A stretch of 64,000 nucleotides of DNA from Aurantiacibacter atlanticus (GCF_001077815.2 NZ_CP015441.1:1-64000), one strand, 5' to 3'. Shown: positions 1-8,456, counted from the stretch's first letter. The notes: a model not told the origin generated them from the sequence alone. Made by a program: numbers and translations.

Positions 1-264
1 AGGCTGGCGCGACAGCTCGGATATCGTGGACCAACCGGGACTGCAGGTATGCGGCTTCACGATTTGCGGCATACCTTCGCCGTACGCTCGCTCGAGTCCT
101 GCTCGCCGGACCGGGACGCCGTGACGCATCACATGGCCGCGCTCAGTGTCTATCTCGGTCACACCTCGGTCGCCAACACCTACTGGTATCTCGAAGCCAC
201 GCCAGTGCTGCTGCGCGACATCGCTGCCGCGAGCGAGGATCTGTATCTGGGAGAAGCGGCATGA
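1..264 (+). CDS. Tyrosine recombinase, C-terminal part (5' end outside window)
   Basis: The frame is open from base 1, so the gene begins upstream. The visible 87 residues hold the catalytic end of a tyrosine recombinase: HDLRHTF carries the His-x-x-Arg pair, LGHTSV the second His region, and TYWYLEATP the nucleophilic Tyr. Its stop overlaps the start of the next recombinase in an ATGA junction, so the two are translationally coupled. Overlapping recombinases of different subfamilies are typical of recombinase-in-trio (RIT) elements. I infer that this is the middle gene of such a series, with the first gene lying outside the window. Confidence 0.88.
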   Translation, partial: RLARQLGYRGPTGTAGMRLHDLRHTFAVRSLESCSPDRDAVTHHMAALSVYLGHTSVANTYWYLEATPVLLRDIAAASEDLYLGEAA

Positions 265-1265
265 CGGCGCTTGCTCCCCATCTCACAGCCTTCCTGCGCG
301 AACATCTGCCGCGGGAACGCGCCGTAAGCCCGCATACGGTGAAGACCTATGCCAACTGCTTCGTCCTGCTGGTCCGGTTCGCATCCGATCGGCTGAAGCG
401 TCGACCGACCGATCTCGAGATCGAGGATTTCGGCACCGACATGATCATGGCCTTTCTCGGCCATGTCGAGGTCGAGCGCGGCAGCTGTGTGCGGACCCGC
501 AATGGCAGGCTCGCTGCGATCAGATCCTTCTTCCGGTACATCGAGTATCGGGTTCCGGCGTGTCTTGACCAGGCGCTTCGGGTTCGATCGATCCCCAGCA
601 AGAAGGCAAACAAAACGCTGATCGATTATCTCGACCGGGCCGAGATCAAGGCATTACTCGACGCGCCCGATCCTCGGACACGGCTCGGTACGCGCGATCG
701 CGCTATGCTGCACTTGACCTATGCAGCGGGGCTTCGGGTATCGGAACTCGTGTCGCTGCAACTGCGCGATTTCCCGGATCGATCGCTCTCGACGGTCCAC
801 ATCATGGGTAAAGGCCGTCGCGAGCGGGTCTTGCCGCTATGGAAAGAGACCCAGTCCGCACTCCGCGCATGGCTTGTCATCCGTCCTGAGACTGAGGTCG
901 CCGAGGTATTTCTCAACGCGAACGGGCAGCCCATCACCCGCGATGGCTTCGCATTCCGTCTCGCCAAACATGTCAACGCGGCAGCAAAGAAGCAGCCGTC
1001 GTTGCTGCGCAAACGAGTCACGCCGCATGTATTGCGTCATTCCTGCGCGATGCACACGCTCGCAGCGACAGGCGATATTCGCAAGGTCGCACTATGGCTT
1101 GGACATGCCAGCATCCAGAGCACCGAAACATATCTGCGCGCCGATTCAGAGGAGAAGCTGCGGATTTTGGCTGCGCATGGCGGGCCGGAAATCAGCCCTG
1201 GACGCTTCAAGCCGCCGTCAGACACTCTGATCGCCATGCTCAACGACGTCCGCAAGCGGGCATAG
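261..1265 (+). CDS. Tyrosine recombinase, last gene of a RIT-like series
   Basis: A complete 334-aa tyrosine-type site-specific recombinase. The N-terminal SAM-like core-binding domain covers about residues 1-110 (HTVKTYANCFVLLVRF, RLAAIRSFFRYIEY). The catalytic domain shows the first Arg in AAGLRVSELVSL, the HVLRHSCAMH box, LGHASI and the Tyr in TETYLRAD, so all catalytic residues appear present. It starts inside the stop of the preceding recombinase (ATGA). The element ends about 110 bp downstream at a perfect palindrome next to a truncated gene, which supports its role in moving this element. The exact subfamily within a RIT trio is inferred from order and size. Confidence 0.92.
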   Translation: MTALAPHLTAFLREHLPRERAVSPHTVKTYANCFVLLVRFASDRLKRRPTDLEIEDFGTDMIMAFLGHVEVERGSCVRTRNGRLAAIRSFFRYIEYRVPACLDQALRVRSIPSKKANKTLIDYLDRAEIKALLDAPDPRTRLGTRDRAMLHLTYAAGLRVSELVSLQLRDFPDRSLSTVHIMGKGRRERVLPLWKETQSALRAWLVIRPETEVAEVFLNANGQPITRDGFAFRLAKHVNAAAKKQPSLLRKRVTPHVLRHSCAMHTLAATGDIRKVALWLGHASIQSTETYLRADSEEKLRILAAHGGPEISPGRFKPPSDTLIAMLNDVRKRA

Positions 1266-1311
1266 CCTTCGGCCACGCTGCCCCAACCGCACAATTATCT
1301 GGAGTAAAATC

Positions 1312-1386
1312 ATGACGAACCGACGCAATCCCGCGCCTCCGGCTGCGACGCTCGACATAAACTGCGACTGCAAAGAATACGTCTAA
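1312..1386 (+). CDS. Possible 24-aa peptide at the end of the recombinase element
   Basis: A short open frame follows the last recombinase, starting MTNRRNPAPPAATLDINC, with GGAG eight bases before ATG. It ends in KEYV inside the left arm of the 32-bp palindrome. The truncated helicase on the other strand also ends in EYV because both read the same palindrome. It may be a real small gene of the element or chance. No family is recognised. Confidence 0.25.
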   Translation: MTNRRNPAPPAATLDINCDCKEYV

Positions 1387-1409
1387 TGCTGAGCTCAGCA
1401 TTAGACGTA
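1378..1409. repeat. Perfect 32-bp palindrome at the element end
   Basis: The 16-base half TACGTCTAATGCTGAG is followed directly by its exact reverse complement, with no spacer. It lies between the recombinase genes and the truncated helicase gene, and it supplies that gene's stop codon. Its position fits the terminal recombination site of the element, and transcripts across it would fold into a long hairpin. Confidence 0.85.
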
Positions 1410-3851
1410 CTCGCGAGGACTGAGGTCCAGATCAAGCTCGGCGCGTTCCTCGGGAGATAGACTGTCGAGACGCCTGTCCAGAATGCTCTCGGCCGTGGAG
1501 ACGAGCTGGACGACGATCGCCTTGTCGTCGTCGATATGGCCATTGATTGCGGCGATCAGGGTCGGCAGCTTCATGGAGAGAAGGACCTGGTTGAAGAAGC
1601 GTTGCTTGGCGCCTTCGAAGCGAGAGCGGGCCGCGGCCTTTGCGCCGCTGTTGAGCGTGTCGCCGTCGAGATCGTCGACGACGTTTGTAAGCGCCAGTGC
1701 CTCCTCCATGTTCTGATGGATGATCGCCCAGGCGTCCGCATAGGTGTCGTAGATGCCGATCTGATCGTTTGTCAGATCGTGCTTGAGCACCTCGTATTCG
1801 ACACCGGCAAAGCTCAGTGCCCTCGCCTGATAGAGGCCCAGCGCCTTCAGGTCACGGGACACCAGTTCCATCGCGGCGATCCCGCCCGACCGGATCTGGC
1901 TGATGAAGTCCTCGCGGTTCGAGAATGCGGTTCCCGGTCCCCAGAGGCCGAGGCGAACGGCATAGGCGAGGTTGTTGACGTCGGATGCGCCCGTGGCAGA
2001 CGCGTATAGAACGCGGGCATCGGGGAGGTGGTTCTGGAGCAGGACACCGGCGATCCCTTGCAGGGAACCCGGCTTCGCGCCGCGCGCGCCCTCGCCTCCT
2101 GCCACGCCGCCCATCTCGTGGCTTTCGTCGAAGGCGATGACGCCGTCGAAGTCGGTGTCAGCCCAGTCGAGCAGCTGCTTCAGGCGTGTCGCATCCTGGC
2201 GTTGGCTGCGCAGCGTTGGATAGGTCACAAAGACGATGCCGTCGCGGAAGGGAAGTTCTTGGTCGATCTTCCAGCTGGAGAGCGGTTGGATGTCGGCGGG
2301 GAGCCCGCCGATCGCGGCCCAGTCGCGGCGGGCATCTTCGAGGAGGCTTTCGTTCTTGGATATCCAGATCGCTTGCCTGCGGCCCGCCAACCAGTTGTCG
2401 AGGATGCAGGCTGCAATTTGGCGCCCCTTCCCCGCTCCGGTCCCATCGCCCAAGAAATAGCCCTTCCGATAGGCCTTGCCGTTCTCGGACAGCGAAAGAC
2501 CCACCCCCTCCTCTGACGGCACGAACTTGCCCGGAAGAAACTGCGTCCAGGCGTTGCCGGCGTAAATGATCGTTTCGAGCTGCGCTTCGGAGAGATGCGC
2601 CTCGTTCAGAATGCAATCGTGAAGCCGCGGTATGTAATCGGGCACCGGCGCCGGGATCGATCCCATGGCGACGCTCTCGACGAGGGGTGTCGGGTGTTTC
2701 CGGGAGCCCTGGATGTTGATCCGGCTCGGCCGATAGGGAACGTAGACGCCCGATTGCGCCCCGAGCGCGCGGGGCGCTTCCAGCTTGGCATAGTCCACCG
2801 TGACGATCTCGCGCGCCGCAAGCTTGCGCTCGATCTTAGGCGTGGTGCGCGGCTTGGCGCGCATCGACTTGAACAGGCTTGTCGCCTTCGGCTTGATCCG
2901 GGTGGGTCGTGCCGGCGGCGCTGTCGCGGGGTCGATCCGCTTCACGATCAAAAAGCATTCGGCAAGCTCGGAGACGGTGTCGCGTGCAATCAAGGACGGT
3001 TTCGAATTGCCCGGAACCTTGTCGATGACCAGCAACCGGACCGCCACGCTCGTGCCCTGCTTGTGATAGCATTTGGCGAGCCTGCAGGATGTCTGCACCG
3101 TGCAGTTTGCGAAGGTTTCCTCGTAGATCCGCAGCATCTTGGCGCTGGGGGTGAACCAGTCAGGCATGATGGCAACGACGCGGCCGCCCGGAAGCAACTT
3201 CGCCAAGGCCGCGCGCAGGTGACGGACCGCTGCGAATTGGTCGACCCCCCTGCCCTGCGAACGCGAAAACGGCGGGTTCATCAAGATCACCGTTGGCCGG
3301 AGGTCGTGCGCCGAAAGGGAAGTCAGCATCGCACCGTCGAAGCCGGTGATCGTGGCTCTTTCGAAAAGAAGCGACAGCTTCGCACGGCGACGAGGATCGA
3401 TTTCGTTGAGGTGGAGCTGCGCGACAGCCGGCAACATGCTCACGAGAGAGCCATGCCCGGCACTCGGTTCCAGGACGATGTCAGTGCTGCGGGGTTGCGC
3501 GGCGATCACGGCGAGCGCCGCCAGATCGGCCGGCGTCGAGAATTGCTGGAAGCGGATCTGATCTTCGCTTCGAACGGTGTGGGTGGGCAGCGAGTCGACC
3601 AGTTCCGACAGCGCAGGCACATCTTCGAGCAAGGGTGTCGAACGCGCCGAAAGATGAAGCGCCAGCCCCGCCTCAAGCAAATCGTAGGCATCGCGCTGCG
3701 TCCAGGATCCATTCGCCGATGTGCAGCCGTGCAGCTGCTCCATGATCGCAAAGAGGCTCTTCTTCGAAAGGATCGAGCCTGCGATGTTCTGGGCGACTTC
3801 CTCGATCGCCCCCTTGAGGCGGTGGTCGGATTGTTCGAATAGGTCGGTCAC
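1401..3851 (-). CDS. Methylase/strawberry-notch-type helicase, C-terminally truncated
   Basis: About 816 residues remain. The N-terminal third carries an adenine-specific methyltransferase-like fold, with motif I region LEPSAGHGSLVSML and catalytic motif NPPF (MNPPFSRSQG). A strawberry-notch SF2 helicase domain follows, with Walker A-like GDGTGAGKGRQIA and a DExH-like FDESHEMGG box. Plasmid and ICE members are usually about 1,400 aa. Here the protein stops at SPREYV within the palindrome ending the recombinase element, so the helicase C-lobe is missing. The GTG at 3851 has AGGAGC seven bases upstream; a TTG ten codons earlier is weaker. Such genes are carried by conjugative plasmids, with roles in modification or anti-defence suspected. 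The remaining protein is probably non-functional as a helicase. Confidence 0.85.
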   Translation of the reverse strand: MTDLFEQSDHRLKGAIEEVAQNIAGSILSKKSLFAIMEQLHGCTSANGSWTQRDAYDLLEAGLALHLSARSTPLLEDVPALSELVDSLPTHTVRSEDQIRFQQFSTPADLAALAVIAAQPRSTDIVLEPSAGHGSLVSMLPAVAQLHLNEIDPRRRAKLSLLFERATITGFDGAMLTSLSAHDLRPTVILMNPPFSRSQGRGVDQFAAVRHLRAALAKLLPGGRVVAIMPDWFTPSAKMLRIYEETFANCTVQTSCRLAKCYHKQGTSVAVRLLVIDKVPGNSKPSLIARDTVSELAECFLIVKRIDPATAPPARPTRIKPKATSLFKSMRAKPRTTPKIERKLAAREIVTVDYAKLEAPRALGAQSGVYVPYRPSRINIQGSRKHPTPLVESVAMGSIPAPVPDYIPRLHDCILNEAHLSEAQLETIIYAGNAWTQFLPGKFVPSEEGVGLSLSENGKAYRKGYFLGDGTGAGKGRQIAACILDNWLAGRRQAIWISKNESLLEDARRDWAAIGGLPADIQPLSSWKIDQELPFRDGIVFVTYPTLRSQRQDATRLKQLLDWADTDFDGVIAFDESHEMGGVAGGEGARGAKPGSLQGIAGVLLQNHLPDARVLYASATGASDVNNLAYAVRLGLWGPGTAFSNREDFISQIRSGGIAAMELVSRDLKALGLYQARALSFAGVEYEVLKHDLTNDQIGIYDTYADAWAIIHQNMEEALALTNVVDDLDGDTLNSGAKAAARSRFEGAKQRFFNQVLLSMKLPTLIAAINGHIDDDKAIVVQLVSTAESILDRRLDSLSPEERAELDLDLSPREYV

Positions 3852-3914
3852 GGTCTGCTCCTGATGTTGATCCGCAACCAAGCTTCCCTCTCCCCTCCCC
3901 CTCGAACCGCAGTC

Positions 3915-4754
3915 CTATCCTCCAGTGTTCTCGTTCACCTCGGCCCAGTCGCCCGCCTTTCGTGGCGGAGGATCGCGGAGAACCGTCCGGTCTTTAGTCG
4001 CGTACGCCTCAATCGCCGCCAGTGCGCCAAGCCGCCCTGCCCTGTTGTTGTCCTCGGCGATCACGACCGTCTTTACGCCGTCCGGTATTCGGACAAGAGC
4101 CAGGCGTTCGGCTCCGAGCGTACTCCAGCACGGAATTCCTTTGATCCTGGTGTAGGCGACTGCATCTTCCATGCTCTCCGCAAGGCCGAGCGTGTCGCCT
4201 TTGAACGACGGTGACCAGGCGCCCATCCCCGGCCGCCCAAGCATGTATTTGCCTTTGTGGCACAGCCCTTTCGATCCGAGCGCGATACGCTGGATTGCCA
4301 TGATCTCCAGGCGATCCCTCACCGCAACGAGAAGCGCGGGTCTGAAGACGGCATTGGGTTTGCGTCCGAACGGACATTTATGGTGGTAACGGATATCGCG
4401 GAGATCCAACGGAAGATTGCGCGATTTCAGGTATGCCTCAGCGAGCGTTTCGCAGATCTCCCGGCCCTGGTCCCATATTCGCCGCGCATTCGCTGACGAT
4501 GGACTTGGCTGAAATTTGGGTGCTGGCGAATTGAATACGGGCCGCGTTCGCGAGATTGCTCGCAGTACGTCTTCATTTTGGCATCCGGCAAAGCAGTGTA
4601 CCAGTATTCCGTGCTGGCCCTGCCTGATCGAGAGGGACGGCGTGCTGTCGCGGTGTGCTGGACATCGGCACATGGCGTAGCTGCCATGCCACTTGCCGCG
4701 AAGTCCTGCTACCGTGTCGATTGTTTCCTGAGTTGGGCTCAGACAGGTCAGCAT
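3915..4754 (-). CDS. Toprim domain protein with primase-type zinc finger
   Basis: A 279-aa protein. A CHC2-like zinc finger lies near residues 25-60 (CRCPAHRDS ... HCFAGC). The C-terminal Toprim domain has the acidic cluster AESMEDA and, later, VVIAEDNNRAG, the D-x-N/D signature used for metal binding. Proteins of this type (plasmid primase-like, Toprim_3) occur beside strawberry-notch helicases on alphaproteobacterial plasmids, and the gene here lies just upstream of that gene in the same direction. The ATG at 4754 is preceded by AAAGGAGGAG, a strong ribosome site, so the longer reading frame starting at 4832 is rejected. A role in plasmid DNA priming or processing is inferred. Confidence 0.85.
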   Translation of the reverse strand: MLTCLSPTQETIDTVAGLRGKWHGSYAMCRCPAHRDSTPSLSIRQGQHGILVHCFAGCQNEDVLRAISRTRPVFNSPAPKFQPSPSSANARRIWDQGREICETLAEAYLKSRNLPLDLRDIRYHHKCPFGRKPNAVFRPALLVAVRDRLEIMAIQRIALGSKGLCHKGKYMLGRPGMGAWSPSFKGDTLGLAESMEDAVAYTRIKGIPCWSTLGAERLALVRIPDGVKTVVIAEDNNRAGRLGALAAIEAYATKDRTVLRDPPPRKAGDWAEVNENTGG

Positions 4755-4886
4755 AGTTGCTCCTCCTTTACCCCGAACCTCTTCCTCCACTTTTAAGAAT
4801 GAAACCGAGACGAGTGTTGATACTTGCACCATGCTTGCCGGTCTCAGGGGGTCTGGCGATATTCAAATCACGCCAAAGGTGTGGTT

Positions 4887-5162
4887 GTGAAAAATCTTTT
4901 TCTGATTCCAGGGTCAATGTTCCTTTCTCAGCCAACACAAGAGGCCAAGGTCGAGAGGTTCGTCAGTGCTTTATCCCGAATTTCGTGGTTCTGGTTTTTG
5001 GAGTTAACGCACAAGCGGATCGACCGGAGGGCAATCAAGCCTTCCCAGGAATTGCCTCTGCTCAATGGTAGCGGAAAGCCCGTTTCGCCGGGAATGTGGC
5101 AAGATTCATTGTGTTCTCGGTGTCCCCGTGAAACCAAGAAGCCGACGATGCGCGTATCGTAG
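4887..5162 (+). CDS. Possible small protein of unknown function
   Basis: A 91-aa frame starting at GTG with AAAGGTG five bases before it, reading MKNLFLIPGSMFLSQPTQEA. It lies in the roughly 490-bp gap between the primase-like gene and repA and is transcribed opposite to both. It contains a CSRC pair late in the sequence and no recognised domain. The rest of the gap shows nothing else I can name. It could be a real gene or an accidental frame. Confidence 0.3.
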   Translation: MKNLFLIPGSMFLSQPTQEAKVERFVSALSRISWFWFLELTHKRIDRRAIKPSQELPLLNGSGKPVSPGMWQDSLCSRCPRETKKPTMRVS

Positions 5163-5247
5163 GACTATATGGCAACGGTGGCGGGACACCACACGAGAAG
5201 GTTGGTGCCTCTGCGCGATCGTCCGTATGGGCGTAAGTGCACCGCTC

Positions 5248-6546
5248 CTATTGGTGCGCGGCTCTCCGCTTGGCATAGGAGATGACGAAACTTTCCCAGA
5301 TGCGAAGCCATTCTTTCTCGGTTCGAGGGCGTTCGAAGTCCGGGCAGCCACTGCGGAATTGGCTCGCCATCAGATCGACATCCCAGGGAGCACCCTTTTC
5401 GCGGCCAATCCGCAAAAAAGCTTCTTCGCGCTTTCCATACTGAAGCGACCCTGACGGAAACGCCAAGGTTTCGACTTCCGGCAACGTCTTCGCCCTGCCC
5501 TCTGCTTCGCCTGTCCTTTTGGACAGGGCTTTCCGCTTGCTGCGCGGTTCGATTCCAACGAGCCGTAGATGGGCTCCAACGAGCTTCTTCTCGAGCGGCG
5601 CTGGTGAAGGATAAAGGACGACCTTCCTCCCCGAAACATCGACATTGGCGTTCGGATAGACTGATGTAACAAGTTGCATTGTTTCACGGACGGTCTGGCG
5701 AAATCGTTTGCTGTCCGCGGCGTTGCCCAAATGCTTGGCCAACTGGTCCCACGAGAGTGCCTGGCCGCGCTCGGCGGTAACACGGGGGAGCCGGTAGGCA
5801 AGATAGGTGTAGAGATCGAGCGCGGTCGGCGCTCCCTTCAGTTCTCGGATCGCCACTTCATTGAGTGGAACCGCATGTTCAACGAGATGCTGATAGAAGA
5901 CCTCCGACATTCTGATTTCGCGAGCGAAGGCACCGTCCTTGTCCAGCGAGCCGGCATATTCGCTGGAAATCTTTACATCCCTGACGGCAAAGGCGTTCTG
6001 GTCCGTATCGGCGCCGTCCCATCTGATCTGCCATTCACAGGCAAGCAACCGATCGACCTGCTGCTTCATCAGATTGGCAGTACCGCGTGGCCCGTATGAA
6101 ATCGTCTGATATCCGAGACGCCGCATCCAATCAGTGAAATTGCGGCCGAGATAAACATCGCGCGACCGTTGCTGAACCGCTTGCGAGAGCATGTAGATTA
6201 GCGCCACGCGGGGATAGGATCCGAAAGGAACACCCAGACTCTTCATCACTCGCTTGCCATCGATCTCCTGCAGCACCGGCCGGGGATTGATTGCCAGCGC
6301 ATAGCGACCGTCCTCGCGAATGATCGGTTCGAACTCGTCCTTGGGGCGCTTTGTTGGGAGCGACATGGCGCATAACGCCGAATGCAGAAACGCCGGCACC
6401 GGGTTTTCGTCCTGAACTCTCAGGAATGCGTCGAGCGTCAGTTGCGAGCCAGCATGCTCGGCAAGTGTACGGACCTGTTTCTCGCCGCCAGCCAGCATTG
6501 CCAGAGCGTATTGGTGGCCAACCGGTTTCTTGTCATCCTGCGTCAT
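5248..6546 (-). CDS. repA: Plasmid replication initiator RepA
   Basis: A 432-aa protein matching the plasmid RepA/RPA family, whose members bind iterons and open the origin. The N-terminal segment has a family-typical pattern (FLHSALCAMSLPTKRP, RYALAINPRPVL, SLGVPFGSYPRVALIYMLSQAV). A winged-helix-like middle contains the ALDLYTYLAYRLPR stretch, and the basic tail is less conserved. The ATG at 6546 follows GGGGAGGGG six bases upstream; the in-frame extension to 6591 lacks such a site. Upstream lies an iteron array, and beyond it parA runs the other way, a common replicon layout. This gene is the main evidence that the window contains an autonomous replicon. Confidence 0.9.
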   Translation of the reverse strand: MTQDDKKPVGHQYALAMLAGGEKQVRTLAEHAGSQLTLDAFLRVQDENPVPAFLHSALCAMSLPTKRPKDEFEPIIREDGRYALAINPRPVLQEIDGKRVMKSLGVPFGSYPRVALIYMLSQAVQQRSRDVYLGRNFTDWMRRLGYQTISYGPRGTANLMKQQVDRLLACEWQIRWDGADTDQNAFAVRDVKISSEYAGSLDKDGAFAREIRMSEVFYQHLVEHAVPLNEVAIRELKGAPTALDLYTYLAYRLPRVTAERGQALSWDQLAKHLGNAADSKRFRQTVRETMQLVTSVYPNANVDVSGRKVVLYPSPAPLEKKLVGAHLRLVGIEPRSKRKALSKRTGEAEGRAKTLPEVETLAFPSGSLQYGKREEAFLRIGREKGAPWDVDLMASQFRSGCPDFERPRTEKEWLRIWESFVISYAKRRAAHQ

Positions 6547-6725
6547 AGTCCCCTCCCCCGATTCGGCGGGCCTCGGTGGCTGGATCAACAACAGGGTTGG
6601 GGGGCTAAATCAAGCCCTTTGGCGATTTACGGACGATTTGTGGCCGAAAACCTGCAAAATCACCGATGATGTCGGGTCCGTTGAGCAAAACATGCCAATA
6701 TCAAACTTTCAAACTCAAAATTTAA

Positions 6726-6740
6726 CCGATTGCGAATCGG
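6726..6740. repeat. 15-bp dyad in the origin region
   Basis: CCGATT and AATCGG flank a 3-base spacer (GCG), forming a perfect inverted repeat on the AT-rich side of the iterons. It could be an operator for the parA or repA promoter. No binding protein is evident. Confidence 0.5.
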
Positions 6741-6775
6741 ATTCGAAGGAGGAGATTCTCTATAAGTAGGTATGC

Positions 6776-6981
6776 GCTCTGAGATCATCGGTTCTTAGGC
6801 ACCGAGATCATTGCATTTCTGCACTGAGTTCATCGGCCTGGCTCTGAGATCATCGGTTTTCGTCCACAGCTCGGTTTTGCGAGTCCGATGGTTGGATCAA
6901 GCAGTTCAAAAGGGCTCGAAGATCATCGGCGAACGCGTTTACTCGCCCGCGACTGCCCGCAAGTGGCTCGGAGATCATCGG
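6776..6981 (+). repeat. Six iterons, consensus GCTCNGAGATCATCGG
   Basis: Direct 16-bp copies start at 6776, 6799, 6821, 6841, 6914 and 6966. The first four are spaced 20-23 bp apart, about two helical turns, so RepA monomers would sit on one DNA face; the last two are isolated. Copies 2 and 3 are degenerate (GATCATTGC, GTTCATCGG). Iterons are the usual binding sites of RepA-family initiators and also set copy number by handcuffing. Confidence 0.85.
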
Positions 6982-7067
6982 TGTAGCTGTAAGTTTTTTG
7001 GCCAAGTCGTTGCTGAAAGCGTCAACTCGGGCTAAATTGATGTCCAGACTTCCAAGAAGGATAGTAG

Positions 7068-8276
7068 ATGGCCACCAAGATTTCAGCCGATGGGCTTCCA
7101 GGCAGCTCAGCAACCGATGATCTCCGTTCCCTTCATCGCAAGTCACTGGCAATTCTCAAGCGGCTCCAGACACACGCGCTCGATCCCGAAACCGGAGAGA
7201 AGGCGGGCCCAACCTTCCCCATCTCGAAGGCCGCAGAACTCGTCGATCGAACGGCATCGGCAATCCGAGAGGCCGAACGCGATGGCCGTTTGCCCGAGCG
7301 CAGTCGCACCCCTTCGGGTCACCGCTTGCCGTACAATCTCACCGAGCTTGATAAGATGCGCAAGGTTTTCGGAACAAGGCCTTGGCGCGATCCGGAAGAC
7401 ACGCCGGCGATTATCTCGGTGTCGAACTTCAAGGGCGGCGTCGGCAAGTCGACGATCGCGGTGCACCTTGCGCAGCACTTTGCGATTAAGGGGTACAGGA
7501 CCTTGCTCGTCGACTGCGACAGCCAGGCCAGCTCGACCATGATGTTCGGATATCGTCCCGATATCGATCTCGGTGAGAACGATACGCTTTACGGGCATTT
7601 TCACGACCCCGAGTTGCTCGGGGTCCGCTCGATCATCCGGGACACGCACTTTCACGGCCTCAGCCTTATCCCTTCAAATCTCAAGCTCTATAATCTGGAG
7701 TATGAGATAGCTGCGCACCTGGCTCAGACGCGAAGCTTCGATGTGATTGATCTGATTTCGAATGCGATCGGCGAGGTCGTTCACGACTATGATGTCGTTA
7801 TCATGGATCCGCCGCCGGCTCTCGGAATGGTGTCGATGGCGGTTCTCCAGGCAGCGAATGCCATGGTGATCCCGATGCCGCCAAGCGTGATCGACTTCTC
7901 TTCGACTGTATCCTTCGTCGATATGGCGAGAACCACTATGGAACAGCTCGAGCAGTTGGGGGGCAGGGCGCGACCGGCCTACAATTTCATCCGCGTGGTC
8001 GCGAGCCGCGTCGACGAGAACAAGTCGATGCATCGCGAGCTTCTGGCCATGATGCGCGATGTGTTCGGCGGGTCTTTGCTTACATCGATAATGCCGACGA
8101 GCGCCGAAATCGACAATGCGAGTTCACGCCTCAAGACCGTTTTCGAGCTCGATCGGCCGGTAACGTCACGCGAGGTGCACATGCGGTGCGTGAAGTACCT
8201 CAATGCGGTTTGTGAGGAGATCGAGCAGGAAGTTATCGGCAGCTGGGCGAGCCGGGCAGGGGAGGTGATGGCATGA
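7068..8276 (+). CDS. parA: ParA partition ATPase (type Ia)
   Basis: A 402-aa Walker-type partition ATPase that uses nucleoid binding to move ParB-parS complexes. The N-terminal about 110 residues form a DNA-binding region with a helix-turn-helix-like segment (FPISKAAELVDRTASAIREAERDGRL), typical of type Ia ParA proteins that repress their own operon. The deviant Walker A is FKGGVGKST, Walker A' is LLVDCDSQASST and Walker B is YDVVIMDPPPALG. It heads a parA-parS-parB operon. An inverted copy of the origin iteron lies inside its first 25 codons, linking replication and partition. Confidence 0.95.
   Translation: MATKISADGLPGSSATDDLRSLHRKSLAILKRLQTHALDPETGEKAGPTFPISKAAELVDRTASAIREAERDGRLPERSRTPSGHRLPYNLTELDKMRKVFGTRPWRDPEDTPAIISVSNFKGGVGKSTIAVHLAQHFAIKGYRTLLVDCDSQASSTMMFGYRPDIDLGENDTLYGHFHDPELLGVRSIIRDTHFHGLSLIPSNLKLYNLEYEIAAHLAQTRSFDVIDLISNAIGEVVHDYDVVIMDPPPALGMVSMAVLQAANAMVIPMPPSVIDFSSTVSFVDMARTTMEQLEQLGGRARPAYNFIRVVASRVDENKSMHRELLAMMRDVFGGSLLTSIMPTSAEIDNASSRLKTVFELDRPVTSREVHMRCVKYLNAVCEEIEQEVIGSWASRAGEVMA
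7114..7129 (-). repeat. Inverted iteron inside the parA coding region
   Basis: Read on the minus strand, the site is GAACGGAGATCATCGG, matching the iteron at 6966 at 14 of 16 positions. It is the only well-conserved copy in inverted orientation and lies within codons 16-21 of parA. RepA bound here could repress parA or help pair origins. Confidence 0.7.
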
Positions 8277-8277
8277 T

Positions 8278-8293
8278 GTTGCCACGTGGCAAC
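8278..8293. promoter_or_regulatory. parS site 1 (GTTGCCACGTGGCAAC)
   Basis: A perfect 16-bp palindrome that starts two bases after the parA stop codon. It has the CACGTG core seen in many parS sites and an identical copy 124 bp downstream, both in the short parA-parB gap. It is the likely ParB-binding centromere. Confidence 0.85.
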
Positions 8294-8401
8294 GATCTGG
8301 AAGGTCGTTCTGAATCAATGAGATATAGCTATCAGGCGAGTCCCGTGCCGGTGCCGGCGCATTGCCATGGTCAGCTGGTGTACGAGACCATTCAGAGTGC
8401 C

Positions 8402-8417
8402 GTTGCCACGTGGCAAC
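8402..8417. promoter_or_regulatory. parS site 2 (GTTGCCACGTGGCAAC)
   Basis: An exact second copy of the palindrome, 40 bp before the parB start. A degenerate third version (TGCCGCCACGGCAAC, lacking two central bases) follows at 8422-8436 and probably does not bind well. ParB nucleated here could spread into its own gene and control it. Confidence 0.85.
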
Positions 8418-8456
8418 AAACTGCCGCCACGGCAACACACGAAAGGAGATTGAGTC

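Larger units (their letters stand above)
6547..7067. other. Candidate origin of replication and repA/parA intergenic region
   Basis: A 521-bp non-coding stretch between the divergent repA and parA genes. It has an AT-rich segment at about 6690-6770, a short dyad, six iteron copies and one DnaA-box-like 9-mer (TCGTCCACA at 6860-6868, seven of nine matches to the consensus). A partial inverted iteron core, CCGATGAT, lies at 6663-6670, just upstream of repA, where RepA binding could control its own promoter. Origin function is inferred from this arrangement. Confidence 0.75.

Noticed and set aside
2595..3842. 415-codon open frame on the plus strand across the strawberry-notch gene
   Set aside because: It is the GC-bias shadow of the minus-strand gene, Arg/Asp-rich, with no motif; the opposite frame has clear methyltransferase and helicase motifs.
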